Shown here: positions 1 through 6,306 of the stretch, piece after piece | Layout of the letters: each line of letters opens with the position of its first letter | Position numbering within the stretch: the stretch's first letter is position 1 | Assembly (NCBI GenBank): GCA_001803645.1 | Contig: MHDW01000199.1 | Coordinates: forward strand, 2,915-13,689 | Length of the DNA: 10,775 bases | From: Nitrospirae bacterium GWC2_42_7 | GTDB lineage: Bacteria > Nitrospirota > Thermodesulfovibrionia > Thermodesulfovibrionales > UBA6898 | Direction of reading: 5' to 3' | The notes under the pieces: generated by a model | Database searches by the model: none | The model's input: the letters and a program-made list of their open reading frames with translations, nothing else | Told to the model about the DNA's origin: nothing | Program-made: the position numbers and the translations under genes

Positions 1-1
1 T

Positions 2-103
2 ATTGAAGAAATTGTTCTTGAAAAATACTGGAAGATGAACAATACCTTAGAAAAACTGTCAAAAGGGGTTCACGTAAACTTTTTCGAAATAGGTAAGCCG
101 TGA
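2..103 (+). CDS. C-terminal end of an unidentified protein (5' end outside window)
   Basis: An open frame runs from the window edge to a TGA at 101-103 and encodes 33 residues beginning IEEIVLEKYWKMNN and ending HVNFFEIGKP. The start lies upstream of the window. The residues are mixed charged and hydrophobic with no recognisable motif, so I assign no function. It points the same way as the MOSC gene 110 bp downstream. Given the molybdenum cofactor genes that follow, a cofactor or molybdoenzyme accessory role is possible, but that is inference from position only. It could also be a chance open frame, since only 34 codons are visible. Confidence 0.5.
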   Translation: MEEIVLEKYWKMNNTLEKLSKGVHVNFFEIGKP

Positions 104-213
104 AATCCTTTTAGACACGAACGCAGACTTCTGGAATGTTGATAAACCAGTCCACTTGAAGAGATATATATCTATTTTTTGAAGATAAATTACATTTTAT
201 GTTATTTTTAACA

Positions 214-663
214 ATGTCCGGAAGCGTGATCTCCGTAAATATCAGCGATAAAAAAGGCGTCAGAAAAAAGCCTGTTGAAGAAATAATCCTTCTAACTGAT
301 TTCGGGATCGAAGGCGATGCCCATGCTTCCTCCGAATGGCACAGACAGGTGAGCCTGCTCGCAATGGAAAGCATCAGTAAAATGCAGTATAAGGGTTTTG
401 ATGTGGTACCTGGGGACTTTGCTGAAAATATTACTACAGAGGGAATAGATCTTTTAAAACTTCCTGTCGGCACAAAATTGACCATTGGAAAGGATGTTGA
501 AGTCGAAGTAACTCAGATAGGAAAAGAGTGCCATACAAAATGTGCAATATATTATCAGGCAGGTGACTGCGTAATGCCAAAAGAGGGAATATTTGCAAAG
601 GTGAACAAAGGTGGCATTATAAGAAAAGGCGACGAAATACAAATAGTAGTAAGTAGCAAGTAG
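214..663 (+). CDS. MOSC domain protein (molybdenum cofactor-associated)
   Basis: This is a single-domain MOSC protein of 149 residues, the short form common in anaerobes. MOSC domains are related to the C-terminal part of eukaryotic Moco sulfurases and are thought to bind sulfur or the molybdenum cofactor through conserved cysteines; the exact reaction of stand-alone members is mostly unknown. Visible family features are VNISDKKG near the start, DFGIEGDAHA, WHRQVSLLA, GDFAENITTEGI and the cysteine cluster GKECHTKC...GDC (Cys106, 110, 119). I prefer the ATG at 214 because the protein then begins MSGSVISVNIS, as relatives do by memory. An in-frame ATG at 199 would add MLFLT. Neither has a clear Shine-Dalgarno sequence. 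The last codons (VVSSK) and the TAG stop lie inside a heptamer repeat, so the original C-terminus was probably altered. Its neighbour mogA supports a cofactor role. Confidence 0.88.
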   Translation: MSGSVISVNISDKKGVRKKPVEEIILLTDFGIEGDAHASSEWHRQVSLLAMESISKMQYKGFDVVPGDFAENITTEGIDLLKLPVGTKLTIGKDVEVEVTQIGKECHTKCAIYYQAGDCVMPKEGIFAKVNKGGIIRKGDEIQIVVSSK

Positions 664-679
664 TTAGTAGTTAGTAAAA
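645..679 (+). repeat. Heptamer tandem array overlapping the MOSC stop codon
   Basis: Seven-base units run in tandem: AGTAGTA, AGTAGCA, AGTAGTT twice, then a degraded AGTAAAA. The array starts inside the MOSC reading frame and supplies its stop codon (661-663). Read in TAG phase from 647, the units include TAGTAAG, TAGCAAG and TAGTTAG. The array at 837-866 contains the same units in inverse orientation. The period of seven resembles the short tandemly repeated repetitive (STRR) sequences known from filamentous cyanobacteria; that these share an origin is not shown. Confidence 0.85.
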
Positions 680-717
680 ATAAATAAACATATGAATATG
701 AGATACAATAAGTAAAC

Positions 718-738
718 AGTAGTTAGTAGTTTAAAGTT
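718..738 (+). repeat. Short heptamer array within the MOSC-mogA spacer
   Basis: Two exact AGTAGTT units are followed by a degraded TAAAGTT. They have the same unit and orientation as the array at 645-679, from which they are separated by about 38 bp of AT-rich sequence. The rest of the spacer (about 739-836) is AT-rich and shows no gene or convincing promoter. Confidence 0.75.
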
Positions 739-836
739 AGAAGGAACAGATAAATAACCAAGTAAACATGATATATTTAAATAATATGATTCCGTATAAA
801 ACAGAAATTGGGAAGAAATACCTATTGTTTTTTTCC

Positions 837-866
837 CTAACTACTAACTACTTACTACTTGCTACT
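837..866 (-). repeat. Inverse heptamer array abutting the mogA start codon
   Basis: The plus strand reads CTAACTA twice, then CTTACTA and CTTGCTA. On the minus strand this is TAGCAAG, TAGTAAG and TAGTTAG twice: the same four units as at 647-674, with the first two swapped. The pair forms an imperfect inverted repeat about 220 bp across. The array ends two bases before the mogA ATG and occupies the place where a ribosome binding site would normally be. Confidence 0.85.
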
Positions 867-868
867 GG

Positions 869-1351
869 ATGATAAGCGTAGCGATCATTACATTGAGTGA
901 CAAAGGTTCTCGCGGTGAGCGGGAAGATCTCAGCGGTGAGATCATAAAAAAAATGCTGCAGAAAATAAAAGCAATCGTTGAGTTTTATGAAGTCCTGCCA
1001 GATGAAAAAAATTTGATTAAAAAAAAGCTTATAGCTTACAGTAAAAAAGTGGATCTTATTTTAACAACAGATGGCACAGGCCTCTCACCAAGAGATGTAA
1101 CGACTGATGCAACCTTAGAAGTTATCGACAAGGAAGTTCCCGGTATTGCAGAGGCTATGAGAATAGAAAGTTTAAAAAAAACCAGAAGGGCCATGCTCTC
1201 CAGGGCAGTAGCTGGTATCAGGGGAGAGACATTAATAATCAACCTTCCCGGAAGTCCAAAGGCAGTAAAAGAAAACCTTAATGCGATACTGGATATAATC
1301 CCGCACGCTGTTGAAAAGATCAAGGGGAATACTGAGGACTGCGGAAGATGA
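869..1351 (+). CDS. mogA: Molybdopterin adenylyltransferase (MogA/MoaB family)
   Basis: MogA activates molybdopterin by adenylating it with ATP in the cytoplasm before metal insertion by MoeA. The 160 residues carry the family pattern: VAIITLSDKGSRGEREDLSG at the N-terminus with Asp11, DLILTTDGTGLSPRDVT at 62-78, PGIAEAMR at 91-98, SRAVAGIRG and the NLPGSP loop at 125-130. The usual TGGTG motif reads TDGTG here (Asp68), a possible variation at the nucleotide-binding loop. An in-frame stop at 845-847 leaves ATG 869 as the only good start, and it matches the expected N-terminus. There is no Shine-Dalgarno sequence because a heptamer array runs up to the start. The gene overlaps ccdA by ATGA, which suggests translational coupling. 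MogA and MoaB are hard to tell apart by sequence alone. Confidence 0.93.
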   Translation: MISVAIITLSDKGSRGEREDLSGEIIKKMLQKIKAIVEFYEVLPDEKNLIKKKLIAYSKKVDLILTTDGTGLSPRDVTTDATLEVIDKEVPGIAEAMRIESLKKTRRAMLSRAVAGIRGETLIINLPGSPKAVKENLNAILDIIPHAVEKIKGNTEDCGR

Positions 1352-2082
1352 GCGAACTTTTTAATTCCTTTCCATTCATAGCAGCTTTTCTGGCCGGCAT
1401 CCTCTCGTTTCTTTCTCCATGTGTGCTTCCGCTTGTGCCTTCATACATATCCTTCATAACAGGACTTTCATGTGAAGAACTGAAAGAATGTAAAGACAGA
1501 AAAAAGATACAATCCCTCACGATCTCAAATTCACTTTTATTCATAGCAGGATTTTCGACTGTTTTCATAATGCTCGGAGCCTCTTCTTCTTTGATAGGAA
1601 GGCTGCTGTTTGATTATAAGGACACAATACGAATAGTCGGGGGGATTCTCGTAATATTCTTCGGGTTCTTTATTGCAGGTTTCCTGAAATTCGATTTTCT
1701 GTCAAGAGAGGTAAAAGTCCATCTCAGCGGCAAACCAGCCGGTTATCTGGGTTCTTTTCTCGTCGGCATAACTTTCTCTGCTGCATGGACACCGTGCATA
1801 GGCCCGATCCTCACAGCTATTCTCATTAAAGCAGGATCTGAAGGTTCAGTCCTGTACGGGTTTCAGCTTCTTTCATTATATTCTCTGGGCCTCGCCCTCC
1901 CCTTCCTCATCTCTTCTCTGGCTTTTAACTCATTTCTGGCATACTCTGCCAAGATACGGAAATACATGAGGGCAATAATGATCGCAAGCGGCCTGCTTCT
2001 CATAATCTTCGGCATTCTTCTTCTTTCAAATAACGTCAGGATATTGTCTTCTCTATTACCTGATCTCGGAATTAATTTCTGA
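1348..2082 (+). CDS. ccdA: Cytochrome c biogenesis protein CcdA (DsbD transmembrane family)
   Basis: CcdA is an inner-membrane thiol carrier that passes electrons from cytoplasmic thioredoxin to periplasmic thioredoxin-like proteins, keeping apocytochrome c haem-binding cysteines reduced. The 244-residue protein has about six hydrophobic segments and the family's two half-repeats: FLSPCVLPLVPSY with Cys25, and AAWTPCIGPILTA with Cys150. These are the redox cysteine pair, each next to proline. The length fits the short CcdA form without the periplasmic domains of DsbD. The ATG overlaps the mogA stop by 4 bp. No ResA or CcsX-like partner thioredoxin is in the window, so the electron acceptor must lie elsewhere. 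General thiol-disulfide relay rather than cytochrome c maturation is the main alternative. Confidence 0.93.
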   Translation: MSELFNSFPFIAAFLAGILSFLSPCVLPLVPSYISFITGLSCEELKECKDRKKIQSLTISNSLLFIAGFSTVFIMLGASSSLIGRLLFDYKDTIRIVGGILVIFFGFFIAGFLKFDFLSREVKVHLSGKPAGYLGSFLVGITFSAAWTPCIGPILTAILIKAGSEGSVLYGFQLLSLYSLGLALPFLISSLAFNSFLAYSAKIRKYMRAIMIASGLLLIIFGILLLSNNVRILSSLLPDLGINF

Positions 2083-2120
2083 CCTGAATAATCTTTCCCG
2101 GCCTTGCCAACAAGTCGTTA

Positions 2121-2154
2121 TTTGTGCTAATTTCTCATGTAAAGAAATTACAAA
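2121..2154. other. AT-rich inverted repeat downstream of ccdA
   Basis: TAATTTCT (2128-2135) and AGAAATTA (2143-2150) are perfect 8-bp arms around a 7-nt loop. TTTG (2121-2124) and CAAA (2151-2154) extend the stem after a 3-nt bulge. The hairpin begins 38 bp after the ccdA stop. It is AT-rich and lacks a following T-run, so it is a poor intrinsic terminator. It could be an mRNA 3' end structure or a protein site; no function is shown. Confidence 0.4.
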
Positions 2155-2176
2155 ATAGTAAACCTTTATTGAAGCT

Positions 2177-2255
2177 GGGGAACCCACCCCTACACCCCTC
2201 CAAGGAGGGGAATTAGATGAAAGTCCCCTCTTGGGAGGGGAGGAAGGGGTGGGTT
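2177..2255. repeat. GC-rich palindromic interspersed repeat, copy 1
   Basis: The element sits between ccdA and leuS. Its ends are the inverted pair AACCCACCCC (2181-2190) and GGGGTGGGTT (2246-2255). Each half contains its own small hairpin: CCCCTCC/GGAGGGG at 2195-2210 and CCCCTC/GAGGGG at 2225-2240. Positions 2177-2211 match the reverse complement of 7405-7439 in copy 2 with one mismatch. It is far more GC-rich than its surroundings and has no coding content. It looks like a small non-autonomous palindromic repeat (REP- or MITE-like). I recall similar CCACCCC...CCCCTCC elements in many environmental genomes. Confidence 0.8.
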
Positions 2256-2337
2256 GTCTTTATGTGCTGTTAAGCTCCTCTGAGGGGTTACACAAAACAG
2301 TTGTTTTACCTTTATACTATTATTTTTAATCAGTGGC

Positions 2338-2342
2338 GGAGG
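2338..2342 (+). promoter_or_regulatory. Shine-Dalgarno that decides the leuS start
   Basis: GGAGG lies 8 nt before the TTG at 2351, which is ideal spacing. The in-frame GTG at 2333 lies upstream of this site and has no ribosome binding site of its own. This favours TTG 2351 as the leuS initiator. Confidence 0.7.
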
Positions 2343-2350
2343 AATACGTT

Positions 2351-4834
2351 TTGGAAGAAAGATACAACCCCAAAGAAGTTGAACCAAAATGGCAGAAACA
2401 CTGGGAAGATAAAAACCTTTATAAAGCCATTGCAGATGATCCACGGAAGAAATTTTATTGTCTTGAGATGTTTCCCTACCCTTCTGGCAGGATCCATATG
2501 GGACATGTCCGCAATTACGCAATAGGAGATGTTATAGCAAGATATAAGAGGATGCAGGGCTATAACGTCCTTCACCCCATGGGTTGGGATTCATTTGGTA
2601 TGCCTGCTGAAAACGCAGCAATAAAGCATGGCGTACACCCTTCAAAGTGGACCCATGAAAATATCAGCTATATGAAGAAACAGCTCAGGCAACTTGGGCT
2701 CAGCTATGACTGGGACAGAGAAGTAACCACCTGCAGCCCTGAATATTACAAATGGAACCAGTGGTTTTTTATAAAGATGCTCGAAAAAGACCTTGCCTAC
2801 AGAAAAACATCCTTTGTGAACTGGTGCCCTTCATGCACAACAGTCCTTGCAAATGAGCAGGTTATAGACACAAAATGCTGGCGTTGCGACAGTATAGTCA
2901 TACAAAAGGAGCTTGAGCAATGGTTCCTGAAGATCACACATTACGCAGAGGAACTTCTCAGTGCCTGCGATGAATTGAAAGGCTGGCCTGAAAAAGTAGT
3001 CCTTATGCAGAAAAACTGGATAGGGAAAAGCATCGGGGTTGAAGTTGATTTCAGGATCGATGGAATGAACAAAAGCATAAAGATATTCACTACACGTCAG
3101 GACACTCTTTTTGGAGCCACCTTCTTATGCCTTTCACCCAACCATCCTTTGTCAGCAAAACTGATAACTGATAAAACAGAGCTCGAAAAGATCACAACTA
3201 AATACAGCCAAACAGATGAGAAGCTAGGACTCTTCACAGGACATTACTGCATCAATCCCATGAACAATGAAAAGGTCCCCATTTACATTGCGAACTTTGT
3301 GCTTATGGAATACGGCACCGGAGCTATCATGTCCGTCCCTGCACATGACCAACGTGACTTTGATTTCGCAAAGAAATATGAATTACCTATAAAAGTCGTG
3401 ATCGCTCCCGAAGATAAAAACCACGAACTAAGAGCTAAGAGCTATGAGCTAAAAGAGGCTTACGAGGATGAAGGCGTCCTTATTAACTCAGGACAGTTCG
3501 ATGGAATAATAAGTGATATAGCAAGAGAAAAGATCGCTGCATACATTGAAGAAAAAGGGCTTGGGAAAAAGGTTGTCAACTATAAACTTCGCGACTGGGG
3601 AATATCCCGGCAGAGATACTGGGGCACACCCATACCTGTTATATACTGCGACAAATGCGGGGCTGTCCCTGTTCCTGAAAAAGACCTTCCTGTGATCCTG
3701 CCTGAGGATGTCAAATTCACAGGCATTGGCGGTTCACCGCTTCTCGAGGCTGAATCCTTTATAAATACAACATGCCCTAAATGCGCCGGGAAAGCAAGAC
3801 GTGAAACAGACACAATGGATACCTTTGTTGATTCTTCGTGGTATTTCATTGCATATTGCTTTCAGAAAAACAGTATTTCTTTTGACCCCTCACTCCTAAC
3901 TCCTAACTCCTCACTTAAATACTGGATGCCTGTTGATCAGTATATAGGCGGAGTGGAACATGCTGTGCTTCATCTGCTCTACTCAAGATTTTTCACAAGG
4001 GTGATCCGTGACCTCGGGATCATTAAAGAAAGCGAGCCGTTCACAAATCTCCTGACTCAAGGCATGGTCATCAAAGACGGCGCCAAGATGTCAAAGTCAA
4101 AAGGCAATGTAGTAGACCCTGATTACCTCATAGAAAAATACGGCTCAGATACCTCAAGGCTTTTTTCCCTTTTTGCCGCACCTCCTGAAAAAGACCTTGA
4201 CTGGTCAGATAAGGGAGTTGAAGGAGCATACAGGTTTCTAAACAGGATATGGCACATTATCCATAAAAACCAGACTTCCCTGAGAGATTCTAAGGCAATA
4301 TCTCCCAATATAACAGACCTTGCAGATATCTCTGAATCAGGCCGCCGGCTTTTAAGAAAAACCCATCAGACAATAAAAAAAGTGACATCTGATATAGAAC
4401 GCGAATATCATTTCAATACTGCGATAGCAGCTCTTATGGAGCTATTAAATGAGCTAGGCGGGTTTGAAGCCGGTGATAAGAATGACTGGTCAGTGTTCAG
4501 ATTTGCAGTAGAGAATATGCTTCTTCTGCTTTTCCCGTTCACTCCTCATATCGCTGAAGAACTCTGGAATGCTCTTGGGAACCCTTCCGGCATATCAGGG
4601 CATCACTGGCCTGAATGGAACGAAGAGATTGCAAATGAAGAAGAAATAGAACTTGTTATACAGATAAATGGTAAAATAAAAAGCAAGCTGATGATAATAA
4701 GAGGCCTTTCAGATGAAGAGATCAAGAAACTTGTGTTTCAGGATCAAAAAACAAAAGAAGCCATAGGTCAAAAATCGATCAGAAAGACCATCATTGTAAA
4801 AGGGAAACTTATAAATATTGTGATCGGAGAATAA
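2351..4834 (+). CDS. leuS: Leucyl-tRNA synthetase
   Basis: This class I synthetase charges tRNA-Leu with leucine in the cytoplasm. Numbering from TTG 2351 (827 aa), it shows PYPSGRIHMGH with the HIGH-type HMGH at 49-52, GWDSFGMPAENAA, a zinc-type cysteine pair CPSC (159-162) and CWRC (176-179), and a second pair CDKC (433-436) and CPKC (475-478). The CP1 editing domain is present, with TTRQDT near 247 and SVPAHDQRD near 329-336. GMVIKDGAKMSKSKGN carries KMSKS at 579-583, and an anticodon-binding and C-terminal domain follow. All catalytic signatures are intact. The start is TTG because GGAGG sits 8 nt upstream and the protein then begins MEERYNPKEVEPKW; GTG 2333 would add six residues. Two in-frame heptamer-repeat peptides, around 358-368 and 513-523, are unusual. 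Three bases separate it from lptE. Confidence 0.97.
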   Translation: MEERYNPKEVEPKWQKHWEDKNLYKAIADDPRKKFYCLEMFPYPSGRIHMGHVRNYAIGDVIARYKRMQGYNVLHPMGWDSFGMPAENAAIKHGVHPSKWTHENISYMKKQLRQLGLSYDWDREVTTCSPEYYKWNQWFFIKMLEKDLAYRKTSFVNWCPSCTTVLANEQVIDTKCWRCDSIVIQKELEQWFLKITHYAEELLSACDELKGWPEKVVLMQKNWIGKSIGVEVDFRIDGMNKSIKIFTTRQDTLFGATFLCLSPNHPLSAKLITDKTELEKITTKYSQTDEKLGLFTGHYCINPMNNEKVPIYIANFVLMEYGTGAIMSVPAHDQRDFDFAKKYELPIKVVIAPEDKNHELRAKSYELKEAYEDEGVLINSGQFDGIISDIAREKIAAYIEEKGLGKKVVNYKLRDWGISRQRYWGTPIPVIYCDKCGAVPVPEKDLPVILPEDVKFTGIGGSPLLEAESFINTTCPKCAGKARRETDTMDTFVDSSWYFIAYCFQKNSISFDPSLLTPNSSLKYWMPVDQYIGGVEHAVLHLLYSRFFTRVIRDLGIIKESEPFTNLLTQGMVIKDGAKMSKSKGNVVDPDYLIEKYGSDTSRLFSLFAAPPEKDLDWSDKGVEGAYRFLNRIWHIIHKNQTSLRDSKAISPNITDLADISESGRRLLRKTHQTIKKVTSDIEREYHFNTAIAALMELLNELGGFEAGDKNDWSVFRFAVENMLLLLFPFTPHIAEELWNALGNPSGISGHHWPEWNEEIANEEEIELVIQINGKIKSKLMIIRGLSDEEIKKLVFQDQKTKEAIGQKSIRKTIIVKGKLINIVIGE
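3425..3452 (+). repeat. Heptamer array inside leuS (editing domain)
   Basis: Four tandem seven-base units, GAACTAA, GAGCTAA, GAGCTAT and GAGCTAA, lie inside the leuS frame and encode HELRAKSYELK directly after the conserved PIKVVIAP strand of the CP1 editing domain. The frame stays open across it. The unit GAGCTAA is close to the TAGTTAG unit of the intergenic arrays. Confidence 0.85.
3889..3916 (-). repeat. Second heptamer array inside leuS
   Basis: Four tandem units, read on the plus strand as CTCACTC, CTAACTC twice and CTCACTT, encode PSLLTPNSSLK. They stand just before YWMPVDQYIGG in the catalytic domain, where other LeuRS proteins have a short variable stretch. On the minus strand the core unit is GAGTTAG, one base from the TAGTTAG of the intergenic arrays. 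Confidence 0.85.
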
Positions 4835-4837
4835 TTC

Positions 4838-5350
4838 ATGAAAAAATCGACAACAAAGAGACTGTGCTGTTTTTCACTGACAATTTTTATTTCTCTCATT
4901 TTTTTGAACAGCTGCGGCTACTCAATCCACAGATATTCTGAACTGCCGTTCAAGGAAATAAAGATCGGGTTGATCGAAAACAAGACACTCGAGCCAAAGC
5001 TCCAGGACAAACTCCATAAGGCATTGACCGAGGAGTTCCTTAAACACGGTATCATGATCGAGCCTGATGCAGATCTTAAGCTGTCCGGCATAATACACAA
5101 ATTCAGCCTGGATGGCCTGTCTGAAAAGAATGGGGTTGTCATCGAATATAAGGCAATCATTAATGTTGATTTCATGCTCACTGACGAGAAAGATGAAACA
5201 AGGTTTATAAAAAATATAAGCTCACCATTCATTGTTTCCATGACCGGCTCCAACGACTTCGGCAGCCTTATTGCCAACAAAGACCTTGCAGAGACTAAGG
5301 CAATGAAAGATGTTGCTATGGAGATAGTCGGAGCATTGATCTATAAATGA
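4838..5350 (+). CDS. lptE: LPS-assembly lipoprotein LptE family
   Basis: LptE is the outer-membrane lipoprotein that plugs the LptD barrel and helps deliver lipopolysaccharide to the cell surface. The 170-residue product has a basic N-terminus, a hydrophobic segment (about 12-23) and a lipobox FLNSC with the lipidated Cys26, followed by GYS as in the family. The mature part has the LptE-like course: FKEIKIGLIENKTLEPKLQDKL, a long helix (ALTEEFLKHG), then strands with LKLSGIIHKFSLDGLS. Sequence identity in this family is low, so the call rests mainly on the lipobox, size and position between leuS and holA, an order also known from Escherichia coli. GGAGA ends 7 nt before the ATG. The stop overlaps holA by ATGA. 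Confidence 0.85.
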   Translation: MKKSTTKRLCCFSLTIFISLIFLNSCGYSIHRYSELPFKEIKIGLIENKTLEPKLQDKLHKALTEEFLKHGIMIEPDADLKLSGIIHKFSLDGLSEKNGVVIEYKAIINVDFMLTDEKDETRFIKNISSPFIVSMTGSNDFGSLIANKDLAETKAMKDVAMEIVGALIYK

Positions 5351-6237
5351 GTTACAGCAGTTTTCTCGGAGAAGTAAAAAAGGGGCTGCCTTCAAACAAC
5401 TATATCATTATATCTTCAGACCCCTTTCTCCATTCCGAGGCTGTCTCAGCAATAAAAGGCCTTATACCTCCGGAAGAAAGAGATTTTAATCTTCATATAT
5501 TTGACCTTTTATCAACAGTCGAAACAAGTACCCCATTCGAAAATATTATTGATACATTAAATACCATGCCTTTTTTTACAGGAAAAAAATTTGTGGTAAT
5601 TGCTAATTTTCAGAAAATACTAAAAAAAGACCTGCTTATACTTGAGCAATATTTAACAAGACCTTCTGAAAGTTCTGTAATGGTACTCATGAATAACGGA
5701 GCTGCAAAAAAAGATGTAAAAGACAGGCTCAAAGGTCTTAAGCAGATAATCCTCGATATAAAGTCAAATGAGATATTCTCATGGCTGAAAGAGAAAGCAA
5801 GGGCTCTAAAATATGAACTGCCTGACAGTGCAGCAGAGTATCTTGTCGGCACCATAGGCCCTGATCTGGGTATGTTGTCATCAGAGATCGACAAACTCTC
5901 TTTGCTTGGAAAACCAAAGATTGAGAAAAAAGACATTATAGAAATAATTGAAGGCAAGAGGACATTCAGCGCCTTTGACCTTGTGAATGCAATAAAAGAA
6001 AAAAACATAGAGAAAGTCTTCAGGATATACAAGGTTCTGAAAGAGACCGAAGAGCCCTACAGTCTGTTAGGGGTGCTTAATTGGCAGTATTCTCAGTTCA
6101 TGTCCGGAAAAAATTCCTCTCAGGATAAAAAACACTTTCATAAAATATTCAGCGACCTCAACAAGGCTGATATAAATATAAAAAGCTCAGGTAGTTCATA
6201 TCCTATGGAGCTTCTTCTTGTTAACCTTATGAAATGA
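5347..6237 (+). CDS. holA: DNA polymerase III delta subunit
   Basis: HolA opens the beta sliding clamp as part of the clamp-loader complex. The 296 residues show the family's course: an N-terminal NYIIISSDPFLHSEAVSAI segment, DFNLHIFDLL, NTMPFFTGKKFVVIANFQ, then a SNEIFSWLKEKARALKYELPDSAAEYLV linker domain and the C-terminal helices FDLVNAIKEKNIEKVFRIYKVL, SLLGVLNWQYSQF and DLNKADINIKSSG. It is shorter than the roughly 340 residues of well-studied HolA, mainly near the C-terminal collar domain. As usual for delta, no P-loop is seen. The ATG overlaps the lptE stop by 4 bp, which points to translational coupling in leuS-lptE-holA. Confidence 0.9.
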   Translation: MSYSSFLGEVKKGLPSNNYIIISSDPFLHSEAVSAIKGLIPPEERDFNLHIFDLLSTVETSTPFENIIDTLNTMPFFTGKKFVVIANFQKILKKDLLILEQYLTRPSESSVMVLMNNGAAKKDVKDRLKGLKQIILDIKSNEIFSWLKEKARALKYELPDSAAEYLVGTIGPDLGMLSSEIDKLSLLGKPKIEKKDIIEIIEGKRTFSAFDLVNAIKEKNIEKVFRIYKVLKETEEPYSLLGVLNWQYSQFMSGKNSSQDKKHFHKIFSDLNKADINIKSSGSSYPMELLLVNLMK

Positions 6238-6306
6238 ACTACACTTCCACAGAGACGGTGGAGCATGATAAATGATGCGTTTTAAAGAGCTTTTGCGAGG
6301 GATATA

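Noticed and set aside
162..173. AGATATATATCT palindrome followed by a T-run, considered as a terminator
   Set aside because: The stem would be only four A-T-rich pairs around a 4-nt loop, too weak for an intrinsic terminator. An operator role cannot be supported.
199..213. ATG 199 as the MOSC start
   Set aside because: It would add MLFLT without a ribosome site; the ATG at 214 gives the family-like N-terminus. The choice is not certain.
645..866. CRISPR array
   Set aside because: The units are seven-base tandem repeats without spacers, and no cas genes are present.
768..872. 34-codon plus-strand frame ending in an ATGA overlap with mogA
   Set aside because: No Shine-Dalgarno sequence, and its last third (SLTTNYLLLATG) is simply translated heptamer repeat. 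The overlap is probably chance.
2083..2350. T-box riboswitch or other leader upstream of leuS
   Set aside because: No T-box sequence or specifier-stem pattern is seen; the spacer holds an AT hairpin and the palindromic repeat only.
2301..2525. Short frames in the region around the leuS start
   Set aside because: They overlap the leuS N-terminal domain in other frames and show no family signal.
5610..6032. 140-codon minus-strand frame
   Set aside because: Antisense shadow of holA, with no motif or ribosome site.
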